A DNA stretch of 8,313 nt, from assembly GCA_913043885.1 (NCBI GenBank), contig CAJWOB010000091.1, positions 1-8,313 of the forward strand. Direction: 5' to 3'. The translations under genes and the position numbers were made by a program. The DNA is from an uncultured Spirochaetaceae bacterium. GTDB taxonomy: Bacteria; Spirochaetota; Spirochaetia; SZUA-6; Bin103. Positions 1 through 7,180 of the stretch are shown here, piece by piece (the first letter of the stretch is position 1; each line of letters starts with the position of its first letter). The notes below the pieces were generated by a model. The model worked only from the letters and a program-made list of their open reading frames with translations, made no database searches and was not told the origin of the DNA.

Positions 1-363
1 GCGGTTCTCTGTGAATCTCACGGCCCAAAGATCTGCGAGACGGCCGAGCGAGGGCGGCAGCGCGAGCAGCACGCGCAGGCGGAAGTTGACCACCAGCTGC
101 ACGAGCACGTTGCTCAGCGCCAGCAGCTCCGCGCCGAGCGCCGCGGCCTGCATTAGAAACGCGCAGAAGCCGCACGCGTTTGTGTCCAGCAGGTCGTGGG
201 CGCCGGGGATGGCGGCGGTCACCAGCACGCCGCAGAACACGAGGTCGGCGACCGAGCGCTGGATGATGAGCGTGGCCGGGTGCCGGCGCAGCGCGCGGTG
301 CGTCTTGTACTGGTGCAGCACGTACAGCGAGGCGAGGATGCTGAAGCTGCTCGACACTGCGAG
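1..363 (-). CDS. Fragment of a eukaryote-like 7TM receptor (cAMP-receptor / GPCR-PIPK type), TM1-TM3
   Basis: The minus frame is open from 642 down to base 1 and runs off the window. Below about 363 it stops resembling a sulfatase and becomes a membrane protein. A hydrophobic helix at about 307-363 (containing SSSFSILASLYVL) is followed by a basic loop (HRALRRHP, 277-297). A second helix at about 205-276 contains RSVADLVF, and a Cys at 172-174 precedes a third helix at about 88-171 (FCAFLMQAAALGAELLAL). This order (small-residue TM1, Arg/Lys loop ending in HP, R-S-x-A-D-L in TM2, Cys before TM3) is what I associate with Dictyostelium-type cAMP receptors and oomycete/algal GPCR-PIPK proteins. 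G or C ends 102 of the 106 codons between 358 and 43, while 6 of the last 14 codons end in A/T, so true coding may stop near base 40. No start and no C-terminus are present. A bacterial multipass membrane protein is the alternative. Family assignment is by eye. Confidence 0.5.
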
Positions 364-642
364 CACGATGGTGTCCTCGCCGAGCCCGAGGCTATGGAGC
401 GCGTCGAGGACCCGGCCAAACGCCTCGTCGAGTCGCTTCACCATCCCCAGGTAGCCGCCCAGGTGTTGCTGGGAGCTGCCCCCTAGGGCGGCCAGGTCGG
501 GGGGCACCCAGCGCCCGGCGTAGCGCTCCTCGTAGCCGCGAGGGGCCGGATAGTCGTCGCGATGATTCTGATGGTGTGGCTCGATGAACGAGGTAAACAG
601 GAAGAACGGTGAACGCTCGGGTGAGTGGCTCTCACAGCGTGT
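361..642 (-). pseudogene. Internal sulfatase fragment, broken at both ends
   Basis: From about position 618 downward the minus frame reads as the middle of a sulfatase (alkaline-phosphatase superfamily). It shows a hydrophobic strand PFFLFTSFIEPHHQN (565-609, with the EPH motif that sits near the active site in this superfamily), then GYLGMVKRLDEAFGRVLDAL, and it ends in LGEDTIV (364-387). In intact relatives that motif is followed at once by the metal-binding (F)TSDHG segment; here the frame continues into a receptor-like membrane helix. The same landmarks occur in the intact sulfatase at 1818-3284 (SYLEPHPPH and ADTIVVFTSDHG). Upstream, the frame is closed by TGA at 643-645 and contains no ATG, GTG or TTG before the sulfatase similarity begins. 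The N-terminal part carrying the formylglycine signature (about 200 residues or more) is therefore missing, its place being taken by the end of the dehydrogenase. It cannot encode a working enzyme as it stands. Confidence 0.75.
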
Positions 643-652
643 TCACGTTCAC

Positions 653-1765
653 TCAGCGAGGCGGCGGTGCCTCACCCCGCCGGTTTGCCATAACTCGCGG
701 TGACAGGTCGTGCAGCGTCTCGTGGCCGCCGGCGAAGCGTTCCAGCTCGTCCACCATCAGCGAGAAAAGGCGCAGTCTGCCGGCCGCGGTGCTGGCGACG
801 TGGGGGGTAAGGAACGCGTTTGGCATGCGCAGTATGGGAGAGTCGAGCGGAATCGGCTCGGGATCGAACACGTCCAGACCGGCAAACACGTCGCCGCGGT
901 CCAGGCGTGCGAGCAGCGCATCGGTTCGAACCACTTTGCCGCGCGATACGTTGACCAAGACCGCGCCTGGGCGCAGCAGCTCGAGCTCCTCCTCTCCCAG
1001 CATACCTTCCGTTGCCGGCGTCAGCGGCACGAGGCAGACGACGATGTCGCATTTCGACAGCACGTTGTGGAGGGAGGTAAGCGTCACGTCGAGGACCTGG
1101 GCCAACTCTTTGGGAACGTACGGATCGTGCACCCACACGTCGGTGTCGAAGGGCTTCAGGAAAGTAATCAGCCTGCGGCCAATGTGACCGCAACCGATCA
1201 ACCCCACTCGCTTGCCCGTCAGCTCGCCGTTGGTGAACCCCGGATCGGTCCGGCGCTCCTCCGCGTTGGCGAAGGGAAACGTGCCGCCAATGAGGCTGCG
1301 GAACAACGCCCCGGCATTGCGCACTGCAATCAGGATAAGCCCGAGCGCCCACTCCGCGACCGGCGCAGAGGTGCCGTGCGTCGTGTCGACCACCCGCACC
1401 CCCCGATCGGTGGCGGCGGATACGTCGATTCGGCCGGCGAAGCGGTCGCCTTCCAGCTCACCAATCAGCTTTAGTCGCGGCGACTCCGCCAGGATATCCG
1501 CCGTGATGCGCGGCGCCCCGTGGCAGACGAGCAGCACATCGAGCTCCCGAGCAAAGTCGACGATCGATGATCTGGCAGCCGCCGATGGCGCGGGCAACTC
1601 GTCCCAGCTGGTCGGTTCGTTCATCTCGTGCCAGCGAAACTCTGCGAACGCTTCGAGTCGGGCAATCTGGGAGCGGTCCACGTCCCGCTCGAAGAAGTCG
1701 CGGTTACACGCCAGCCCTACGCGAAGCGGCTCATGCCCCATGGTCTGCAATCGAGCTTCGAGCAT
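653..1765 (-). CDS. D-isomer-specific 2-hydroxyacid dehydrogenase (phosphoglycerate dehydrogenase-like)
   Basis: This 370-residue protein is an NAD(P)-dependent oxidoreductase interconverting a 2-hydroxy acid and a 2-oxo acid in the cytoplasm. The NAD-binding domain begins GKRVGLIGCGHIG, with the GxGxxG glycines at 191-196. The family's catalytic triad is visible: Arg275 in NVSRG, Glu303 in DPEP and His322 in LTPHVAS. The N-terminal catalytic half (about 1-130 plus the C-terminal tail) includes PRLKLIGELEGDRF, which replaces the usual substrate-loop glycines and marks a subgroup rather than classical SerA. There is no ACT domain, which also argues against a biosynthetic SerA. The start is uncertain: ATG at 1763-1765 and ATG at 1739-1741 (Met9) both lack a good ribosome-binding site, and no in-frame start lies just upstream. 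It is divergent from the sulfatase operon, and its natural-looking C-terminus ends 11 bases before the open frame of the broken sulfatase. The substrate is unknown; oxidation or reduction of a sugar-acid product of the operon is an inference. Confidence 0.9.
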   Translation of the reverse strand: MLEARLQTMGHEPLRVGLACNRDFFERDVDRSQIARLEAFAEFRWHEMNEPTSWDELPAPSAAARSSIVDFARELDVLLVCHGAPRITADILAESPRLKLIGELEGDRFAGRIDVSAATDRGVRVVDTTHGTSAPVAEWALGLILIAVRNAGALFRSLIGGTFPFANAEERRTDPGFTNGELTGKRVGLIGCGHIGRRLITFLKPFDTDVWVHDPYVPKELAQVLDVTLTSLHNVLSKCDIVVCLVPLTPATEGMLGEEELELLRPGAVLVNVSRGKVVRTDALLARLDRGDVFAGLDVFDPEPIPLDSPILRMPNAFLTPHVASTAAGRLRLFSLMVDELERFAGGHETLHDLSPRVMANRRGEAPPPR

Positions 1766-1797
1766 CGCCGCGGGCGCGTCAAACGCTGCTGAATGTG

Positions 1798-1807
1798 CCT
1801 CCGGAGG
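1798..1807. promoter_or_regulatory. Palindrome CCTCCGGAGG containing the sulfatase ribosome-binding site
   Basis: The 52-base gap between the two divergent genes (1766-1817) holds a perfect 10-bp palindrome. Its right half, GGAGG at 1803-1807, lies 10 bases before the GTG at 1818 and serves well as a Shine-Dalgarno sequence. This is the main reason for choosing that start. The mirrored GGAGG on the minus strand lies 32 bases from the dehydrogenase ATG, too far to act there. I see no convincing -10/-35 pair in the gap, so the promoters of both genes must be atypical or lie partly inside the coding sequences. Confidence 0.55.
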
Positions 1808-1817
1808 ATGGCAGTAT

Positions 1818-3284
1818 GTGCTGGTGAGTGACCGGCCGAGCCTTCTCTACATCTTCAGCGACCAGCAGCGGGCTGACACGATGGCCTGCTACGGCAACTC
1901 GGCCATCGAGACGCCGGCCCTGAACCATCTCGCGGACAGAAGCTTCGTCTTCGACAACTGCTACGTCAGTCAGCCGGTCTGCAGCCCGGCCCGCGCGACG
2001 ATGCTAGCCGGCCTGTATCCCCACACGGCACGAGTGCCGGCCTGCAACGTACCGCTCCCGGACGACGTGCCGACCATCGCCGAGCTCGTCGACTCCTCAT
2101 ACGAGCGCGCCTATTTCGGCAAGTGGCATCTCGGCGACGAAATCTTTGCCCAGCATGGCTTCACGCACTGGGTGGGTAGCGAGGACAGCTACCGGCGGTT
2201 CTACTCCAGCGCCGAGCGGCACGAGACGCTGAGCGACTACCACCACTTCCTCGTCGACTACGGGCTGCGCCCGGACTCGACGTCGCTCGGGCAGGAGATC
2301 TTCTCCCGCCACTTCGAGGCGAGCCTGGACGAGCCGCTTACCAAGGCGGCTTTTCTCGGCGACCGGGCGGCGCAGTTCATTCACGACATCGGTGATGCGC
2401 CGTTCCTCGCCTGCGTCAGCTATCTGGAGCCGCACCCACCGCACACCGGCCCGTTCGACGATCACTACGACCCCGAGAGCCTGCCCGTCGGCCCGGCGTT
2501 CAACCGAGCCCCGGAGGCCAGCGCGTCGCTCCTCACCCGGGTTCTCGCTGCCTACTACCAGCAATCACTCGAATACGGAATCGACCTGCGCAGCGACGAG
2601 GGGTGGCGGGCGCTGCGCGCCCGCTACTGGGGTAACGTCACTCTGGTCGACCGCAGCATCGGCACGATCCTCGACGCCATCGAGGCAACCGGTCGCGCCG
2701 CAGACACCATCGTGGTGTTCACCAGCGACCACGGCGAGATGGCCGGCGACCACGGTATCCTCGGCAAAACCGTCCTCTATGAGGAGTCGGTTCGCGTCCC
2801 CCTGCTGGTGAGCATCCCCGGGCAGAATGAAGGGCAGACGTGGGTACCCGGCAACGTGAGCCACATCGACCTGGTGCCGACACTCCTCGAGCTGCTGGGT
2901 GCCCCACGTCCGGCTCATCTGCAGGGGGTCAGTAGAGCGGCCGTGCTGGCGGGACGGGAGTCTCTGGCAGACAACGACGTGGTAGTCGAGTGGAACGGTG
3001 CCGACGGCCATCCGTTCCCCGGTGAAGCGGAGGTGAATCCGGCGCTGCGGGCGCCGTGGCGGTCGATCGTCACCGCCGACCGCTACAAGCTCAACCTGTC
3101 GACCGAAGACCGGTCCGAGCTCTTCGATCTCAATGACGACCCTCACGAGCTGCACAATCTCTATGACGATCCCGCGTACCGCGATCGCGCGAGCGACCTC
3201 ACCTCGCGCATCGAGGAGTGGCAGCGGCGCTTCGGGGATGACGTACCACTCCCCGCCGCACCGGCCGGGTCGTCGAGCAGGTAG
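1818..3284 (+). CDS. Sulfatase, Cys-type, without signal peptide
   Basis: This 488-residue sulfatase hydrolyses a sulfate ester. The signature PVCSPARATMLAG is intact: Cys55 is the residue converted to formylglycine, followed by Pro57 and Arg59. Other superfamily landmarks are Asp15-Gln16 in FSDQQRAD (metal site), Lys102 and His104 in GKWHLG, His206 in LEPHPPH, Asp304-His305 in FTSDHGEMAGDHG (metal site) and Lys317 in LGKTVLYEE. The length is normal for a family S1 enzyme. No hydrophobic leader precedes the first strand (PSLLYIFSDQQ), so it is probably cytoplasmic and acts on a small imported substrate. GTG at 1818 is chosen because of GGAGG 10 bases upstream; GTG at 1824, giving MSDRPSLLYIF, is almost as likely. 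The open frame extends far upstream to 1212, but that part lies antisense to the dehydrogenase and has no sulfatase character. It is the first gene of the operon, 5 bases from the next. A formylglycine-generating enzyme is required and is not in the window. The substrate is unknown. Confidence 0.95.
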   Translation: MLVSDRPSLLYIFSDQQRADTMACYGNSAIETPALNHLADRSFVFDNCYVSQPVCSPARATMLAGLYPHTARVPACNVPLPDDVPTIAELVDSSYERAYFGKWHLGDEIFAQHGFTHWVGSEDSYRRFYSSAERHETLSDYHHFLVDYGLRPDSTSLGQEIFSRHFEASLDEPLTKAAFLGDRAAQFIHDIGDAPFLACVSYLEPHPPHTGPFDDHYDPESLPVGPAFNRAPEASASLLTRVLAAYYQQSLEYGIDLRSDEGWRALRARYWGNVTLVDRSIGTILDAIEATGRAADTIVVFTSDHGEMAGDHGILGKTVLYEESVRVPLLVSIPGQNEGQTWVPGNVSHIDLVPTLLELLGAPRPAHLQGVSRAAVLAGRESLADNDVVVEWNGADGHPFPGEAEVNPALRAPWRSIVTADRYKLNLSTEDRSELFDLNDDPHELHNLYDDPAYRDRASDLTSRIEEWQRRFGDDVPLPAAPAGSSSR

Positions 3285-3289
3285 GCATT

Positions 3290-4543
3290 ATGGAGAGAGT
3301 ACCTTTCGCCATCATCGGCTGCGGGGGCATGGGCGGCCGGCACCTTCTGGGCCTGAAGGAGCTGGCGGATGCCGGCTCCAGCAACCTGGAGCTGGTAGCC
3401 GTCTGCGACCTGCGCCGGGACAACGCCGACCACCTGGCTCAGCAGGCCGCCCACCTTCTGGGGAGCCGACCGGAGGTGTACCAGGATCTAGCGACAATGC
3501 ACGCCGAGGTAGGCGAGCTGCAGTTCGTCGACATCACCGCTGAGGCAACCGCCCACCACCCACTCGCCGTTGCCGCATTTGAGCTCGGACTGCACGTCCT
3601 GTGCGAGAAGCCGATGGGCCTTACCGCGCGCGCGTGCAACCGCATCCTGGAGGCTCAGCGGCAGAGCGGCAGGCTCCTGAGCGTTGCCGAGAACTACCGG
3701 CGCGACCCGATGGGCCGGCTGACGCGAGCCCTGTTGGATGCCGGCGCCGTGGGCGAGCCTCGATTGTTCCTGGATGTCAGTGCCGGCTCGGGGAACACGA
3801 TCGTCATTACCCCGTGGCGGCACCTCAAGGGCAGGGGCGGCATGCTCTTGGATGGTGGCGCGCACAACGCCGACCTGATGCTCTACTACCTGGGCGACGT
3901 GAGCGAGGTATACGCGCGCACCGCGCTGTGGGAGACGACCCGACACAAGCCGCCCGCCCGCGCGCGGGTGGCCTCGTTCTACGATCGGTGGCAAACCGAG
4001 ATGCCAGACTCGATCGAGGCGACGGCGGAGGACACGCTGAGCGCAGTCGTCTCGTTCCAGAGCGGGGCGTTCGGCAACTGGACACAGAGCTACGCCGCCC
4101 ACGGCCGCAGCTTCGGCCACAAGGTCATCTACGGAAGCCAGGGTTCGCTCGTGCCGGGCGGCACCCGCAACGGTGTCTCGCCGGTGCTGGCGCGCGCCGG
4201 AGCCGACGACGCCAGCGGCACCGCGCTGCTCGAGTCGGCCCCGGACTATCACCTGGACGAGGTGACGGCGCGCCTATTCGGTGGTGATCGCCTCACCTCC
4301 TACGAGCTCCCGTTCCCGGCAGCCGACCGCAAGCTCCTGGCGCTCGAGCTGCACGAGATGGGTACCTGCGTCCTCAGCGGCAGCACGCCGGAGGTGGACG
4401 GTCTGGTCGGCCGTCGGGCTGTCGCCCTGTGTTACGCCACATTCGAGTCCGGGGTTCTGGGGCGCCCCGTTACGCTCGATGACGTGGAGGCCGAAGCGGC
4501 GGGCTCCTACGAGGCCGAGATCAACGCAGCGCAGGATATCTGA
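3290..4543 (+). CDS. Gfo/Idh/MocA-family NAD(P)-dependent oxidoreductase
   Basis: This 417-residue protein is a probable sugar or polyol dehydrogenase, acting on carbohydrate-derived substrates in the cytoplasm. The N-terminal Rossmann domain (1-130) opens with FAIIGCGGMGGRH, carrying the glycine-rich nucleotide loop at residues 10-15, and Asp40 (AVCD) ends the second strand. The signature Glu-Lys-Pro of the family is at 106-108 (HVLCEKPMG), with the Lys expected to be catalytic. The C-terminal alpha/beta substrate domain has NYRRDP at 135-140 and the conserved block GGMLLDGGAHNADLM (183-197), including Asp188, His192 and Asp195. The start is ATG at 3290, preceded by a weak AGGTAGG-like site 4 bases upstream. 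It follows the sulfatase by 5 bases and precedes the epimerase by 10, so it is surely co-transcribed. Residues 205-250 and 290-320 look like family-variable loops that would set substrate choice. The substrate cannot be named from sequence; a desulfated sugar or its lactone is my inference from context. Confidence 0.93.
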   Translation: MERVPFAIIGCGGMGGRHLLGLKELADAGSSNLELVAVCDLRRDNADHLAQQAAHLLGSRPEVYQDLATMHAEVGELQFVDITAEATAHHPLAVAAFELGLHVLCEKPMGLTARACNRILEAQRQSGRLLSVAENYRRDPMGRLTRALLDAGAVGEPRLFLDVSAGSGNTIVITPWRHLKGRGGMLLDGGAHNADLMLYYLGDVSEVYARTALWETTRHKPPARARVASFYDRWQTEMPDSIEATAEDTLSAVVSFQSGAFGNWTQSYAAHGRSFGHKVIYGSQGSLVPGGTRNGVSPVLARAGADDASGTALLESAPDYHLDEVTARLFGGDRLTSYELPFPAADRKLLALELHEMGTCVLSGSTPEVDGLVGRRAVALCYATFESGVLGRPVTLDDVEAEAAGSYEAEINAAQDI

Positions 4544-4553
4544 GCATCACGGG

Positions 4554-5522
4554 ATGAAGGCGCTGGTAACCGGCATCACGGGGCGGATCGGCGCCAACCT
4601 GGCTGCGGAGCTGTGCCGCGGCGGTCACCACGTCCGCGGTCTCGTATGGGACCGCGATCGCCGCGTGGAGAAGCTCGCCGGCCTCGACGTGGAGCTGGTC
4701 GACGGCAATCTGCAGGTCGCCGAGGATGTGGAGCGATCGGTGGCTGGCTGCGACGTGGTGTTCCACCTCGGCGGTGCGTTTCAGGGCGGGGGACCCTTCT
4801 CTGATCAGGAGTACTTCGACATCAACGTCGGTGGCACGCTGAGCCTGCTCACTGCCGTTCGAGCGACGGGCGCCCAGGTCGTGCTGGCAAGCACCGACGC
4901 GTTGTACGACAAGTACCGGCATGGCGGTATGCCGGATCCGATAGACGAAACCCACCCACCGGCTCCGAACGGGATGTACGCGCTGTCCAAGCTGCTGGCT
5001 GAGCAGCTCTGCCTCGGGTTCCATCGCATGTACGGGCTTCCCACCACGATCTTACGATTCGCGTACGTGCTCGGCGCCGGCGAGATCCTGGACTTCCCAC
5101 AATTCTGGCTCAGCAAGCTCAAGGACCGTGACGCCGCAGCGGAGGTGCTGTGGAACGGAGAGGAGCGGCTCGTCGCGCTCCGGGATCCCACGGGGCTTGT
5201 CTACAAGAAGCACGTAGCAGATGTGCGCGACATCGTGGCCGGCTGCCTGTGCGCCGCAGGCAACGAGACGAGTTATGGCGAAGTCACTCAACTCGCCGGC
5301 CCTCGGCCGTTCACCTGGGACGAGGCGGTCCACCACCTTTCCCGACGACTCGATGTACCCGTGGTGGAGCTGACCTCCGACGCGGTGCCGACGCACTACG
5401 AGTACGACCTCCGTAAGGCGAACGACCTACTGGGCTTCTCGCCGCGATACGATGTCGCACGGATGATCGACGACGCAGTCTCGCACCGCCGAGGAGAGAA
5501 CAGCGAGGTGCTGCCGACGTGA
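4554..5522 (+). CDS. NAD-dependent epimerase/dehydratase (extended SDR)
   Basis: This is a 322-residue extended short-chain dehydrogenase/reductase, the group that includes UDP-glucose 4-epimerase and uronate/aldose dehydrogenases. The nucleotide loop TGITGRIG (6-13) matches the extended-SDR TGxxGxxG pattern, Asp50 in LVDGNL fits the adenine-ring position, and HLGG (71-74) follows the fourth strand. The catalytic residues are present: Ser113-Thr114 in LASTDALY, Tyr142 and Lys146 in YALSK. The C-terminal part carries YKKHVADVRDIVAG, the usual HVxDV motif of this family. The start ATG at 4554 has only GGG just before it, with no clear Shine-Dalgarno sequence; the ORF extends upstream to 4281 in another frame of the preceding gene, which I reject because the Rossmann fold begins at Met1 of this call. 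It is the third gene of the operon, with 10-base gaps on both sides, so translation is probably coupled. Epimerisation or C1 oxidation of a sugar fits; the exact reaction is not visible. Confidence 0.92.
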   Translation: MKALVTGITGRIGANLAAELCRGGHHVRGLVWDRDRRVEKLAGLDVELVDGNLQVAEDVERSVAGCDVVFHLGGAFQGGGPFSDQEYFDINVGGTLSLLTAVRATGAQVVLASTDALYDKYRHGGMPDPIDETHPPAPNGMYALSKLLAEQLCLGFHRMYGLPTTILRFAYVLGAGEILDFPQFWLSKLKDRDAAAEVLWNGEERLVALRDPTGLVYKKHVADVRDIVAGCLCAAGNETSYGEVTQLAGPRPFTWDEAVHHLSRRLDVPVVELTSDAVPTHYEYDLRKANDLLGFSPRYDVARMIDDAVSHRRGENSEVLPT

Positions 5523-5532
5523 TCCACACGCC

Positions 5533-7179
5533 ATGCTAATCGGATACGTCAGCGACGAACGCTACGTTGCCCTGGCCGACGTTCTACTGGAGTTTCAGCG
5601 CGAGGGACGAACCGAAGCGGTCGTCCGATCGACGCCGCGCGGAGCGGTGCACGCCGACCTGGCACCGGGCAGCTACCAAGTCACACTGGTGAAGGAGGGG
5701 TTCGGTTCCAAGAGCGTTCTCGTGGCGATCAACCCTCGCGCACCGTATCAGTTCCGACTGCTGTCAGACCGCATCTTGGGGTACGTGTGGCCCCGTGCGG
5801 TCAGGGCCGGCGAGAAGTCGGAGTTTCGGGTTCATGCCACCGAACCCTACCGGCTCACCCTATGGCGCTACGGGTGGCTGAGAGAGCTGGTCAAACTGAT
5901 CGGGTGGTTCGACGAGCACGGCCCGCGAGCGGTCATGCAGATTACCCCCGACGGGGATTACACCCAGAACGGAGTGCAGTGGAACAAGGTCGGCTACGGC
6001 AGCCCCCACCACACCCAGTTCGTGGAGGGGCCGCGGCAGTCAGGCCTCTACTATCTGCATGCCAAGGGCGAGACGACGGGCCAGTTCTTCTCGTTTCCCT
6101 GGGTAGTGGCGCCGGAGCGGCCGACGGAGCCCGTCGCGGTGCTGGCCTCAACCAACACCTGGCTGGCGTACAACAACTTCGGCGGGCGGAGCAACTACAT
6201 CAACGCCGACCACCTGCCGGATCGACCCGTGGTCAACGCGCGGCAGGACATGATTCGTTATACGCAGCCGGGATCCTTTAACGAGTGGGAGTTTCAGGAT
6301 AGCGAGTATCTTCCGCTCTCGTTCGAGCGCCCCGAACCCGGCAACGTGGTGCGCGAACACGAAGAGGTAACGGACGCGATCGAGGGCCGCCTACCCTGCG
6401 TGATGGCACCGGCGGAGTGGCGGCTGCTGGGCTGGTTGGAGCGCGAGGGCTTTGGCTACGACTATTACTCGGAGTGGCAACTCCACCAGGGGGAGCTGGA
6501 CCTCGACGCCTACCGAGTGCTCGTACTGAGCGTGCATCCCGAGTACTGGTCGCGGCAGATGTATCAGCGCGTGAGCGCGTGGGTACACGATCGAGGCGGC
6601 AAGCTGATGTACCTGGGCGGCAACGGCCTCAACTGCGAGGTCGAGTTTCTGGGCGAGGATCGCCTGCGGTTCAAGACGCACCTGGCACCCTCCATCGGCG
6701 GCGCGATGGGCATGCCCGATCCCGACAATCCCGACGTGTATCTGGATAGCCGCATGCACCGCACCTTCCAGTCGGAAGCCGAGCTGCTCGGGGTGGCCTG
6801 CACGGAGACCGGGATCATGACCGCCGCACCCTATCGCGTTGTCCAGGCCGACCATTGGATCTTCGCCGGTACGGGCCTGTCGGCAGGAGATCTGCTCGGC
6901 AGCGAGAGCCTCCACGAGCGCATCCCTGGCGGTGCATCGGGCCACGAGACCGACAAGATGAGCCCCCACTCGCCAGCCGGGACCGTGCTGTTGGGCAAGG
7001 GGACCAACCCCGACGATGGCGGCGCAGAGATGGTCTACTACGACACGAGCACTGACGGTGCGGTCTTCTCTGCCGGCTCGATTACGTACGTTTCCTCGTT
7101 GCTGGTCGATGAGGCGATCTCACGTGTCACCTCCAACGTGCTCCGACGTTTCCTGATCGGCGACGGTGGTGGTGGGTAG
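5533..7179 (+). CDS. N,N-dimethylformamidase large-subunit-like protein
   Basis: This 548-residue protein resembles the large (catalytic) subunit of N,N-dimethylformamidase, an iron-dependent amide hydrolase. Residues 1-70 form a short beta-sandwich-like domain of the prealbumin/carboxypeptidase-regulatory type (SYQVTLVKEGFGSKSV). Residues 80-190 are a second beta-rich segment, ending in TGQFFSFPWVVAP. From about 195 comes the catalytic-type alpha/beta domain, with STNTWLAYNNFGGRSNY (206-222), VLVLSVHPEYWS (329-340) and GGKLMYLGGNGLN (355-367). The known enzyme binds iron through two Tyr and one Glu; by spacing and motif Tyr213, Tyr259 and Glu337 are candidates here, but I have not aligned them. 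Known large subunits are longer (about 760 residues) and pair with a small subunit; no small-subunit gene is visible. The start ATG at 5533 has no Shine-Dalgarno sequence and sits 10 bases after the preceding stop. The C-terminal GDGGGG is encoded by the G-rich site in front of the next gene. The true substrate is probably another amide. Confidence 0.83.
   Translation: MLIGYVSDERYVALADVLLEFQREGRTEAVVRSTPRGAVHADLAPGSYQVTLVKEGFGSKSVLVAINPRAPYQFRLLSDRILGYVWPRAVRAGEKSEFRVHATEPYRLTLWRYGWLRELVKLIGWFDEHGPRAVMQITPDGDYTQNGVQWNKVGYGSPHHTQFVEGPRQSGLYYLHAKGETTGQFFSFPWVVAPERPTEPVAVLASTNTWLAYNNFGGRSNYINADHLPDRPVVNARQDMIRYTQPGSFNEWEFQDSEYLPLSFERPEPGNVVREHEEVTDAIEGRLPCVMAPAEWRLLGWLEREGFGYDYYSEWQLHQGELDLDAYRVLVLSVHPEYWSRQMYQRVSAWVHDRGGKLMYLGGNGLNCEVEFLGEDRLRFKTHLAPSIGGAMGMPDPDNPDVYLDSRMHRTFQSEAELLGVACTETGIMTAAPYRVVQADHWIFAGTGLSAGDLLGSESLHERIPGGASGHETDKMSPHSPAGTVLLGKGTNPDDGGAEMVYYDTSTDGAVFSAGSITYVSSLLVDEAISRVTSNVLRRFLIGDGGGG
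7165..7176 (+). promoter_or_regulatory. G-rich ribosome-binding region overlapping the end of the upstream gene
   Basis: GGTGGTGGTGGG ends 4 bases before the ATG at 7181 and is the only candidate ribosome-binding site for the MR/MLE gene. It also encodes the Gly4 C-terminus of the dimethylformamidase-like protein, whose TAG (7177-7179) leaves a single base before the next ATG. This suggests translational coupling. The site is not a classical AGGAGG sequence. Confidence 0.45.
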
Positions 7180-7180
7180 C

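Noticed and set aside
1..363. Reading the left membrane fragment as the sensor domain of a bacterial histidine kinase or a transporter
   Set aside because: The order of SSSFSILASL, a basic loop ending RRHP, RSVADL and a Cys before TM3 fits cAMP-receptor-type receptors better, though I cannot exclude a bacterial membrane protein without a search.
11..486. Plus-strand open frames over the left end
   Set aside because: Their composition is Ser/Arg/Ala-rich and they are antisense to the minus frame that carries the sulfatase and receptor motifs.
621..635. Hairpin GTGAG-TGGCT-CTCAC downstream of the dehydrogenase as a terminator
   Set aside because: The stem has only 5 pairs and no T-run follows on either strand.
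1212..1817. Upstream extension of the sulfatase open frame by about 200 codons
   Set aside because: It is antisense to the well-supported dehydrogenase, shows low-complexity Ser/Arg/Ala composition and has no sulfatase features; the sulfatase fold begins at PSLLYIFSDQQ just after the GTG with its Shine-Dalgarno sequence.
4281..4553. Upstream extension of the epimerase frame
   Set aside because: It overlaps the end of the Gfo/Idh gene in another frame and lies before a complete Rossmann start (KALVTGITGRIG).
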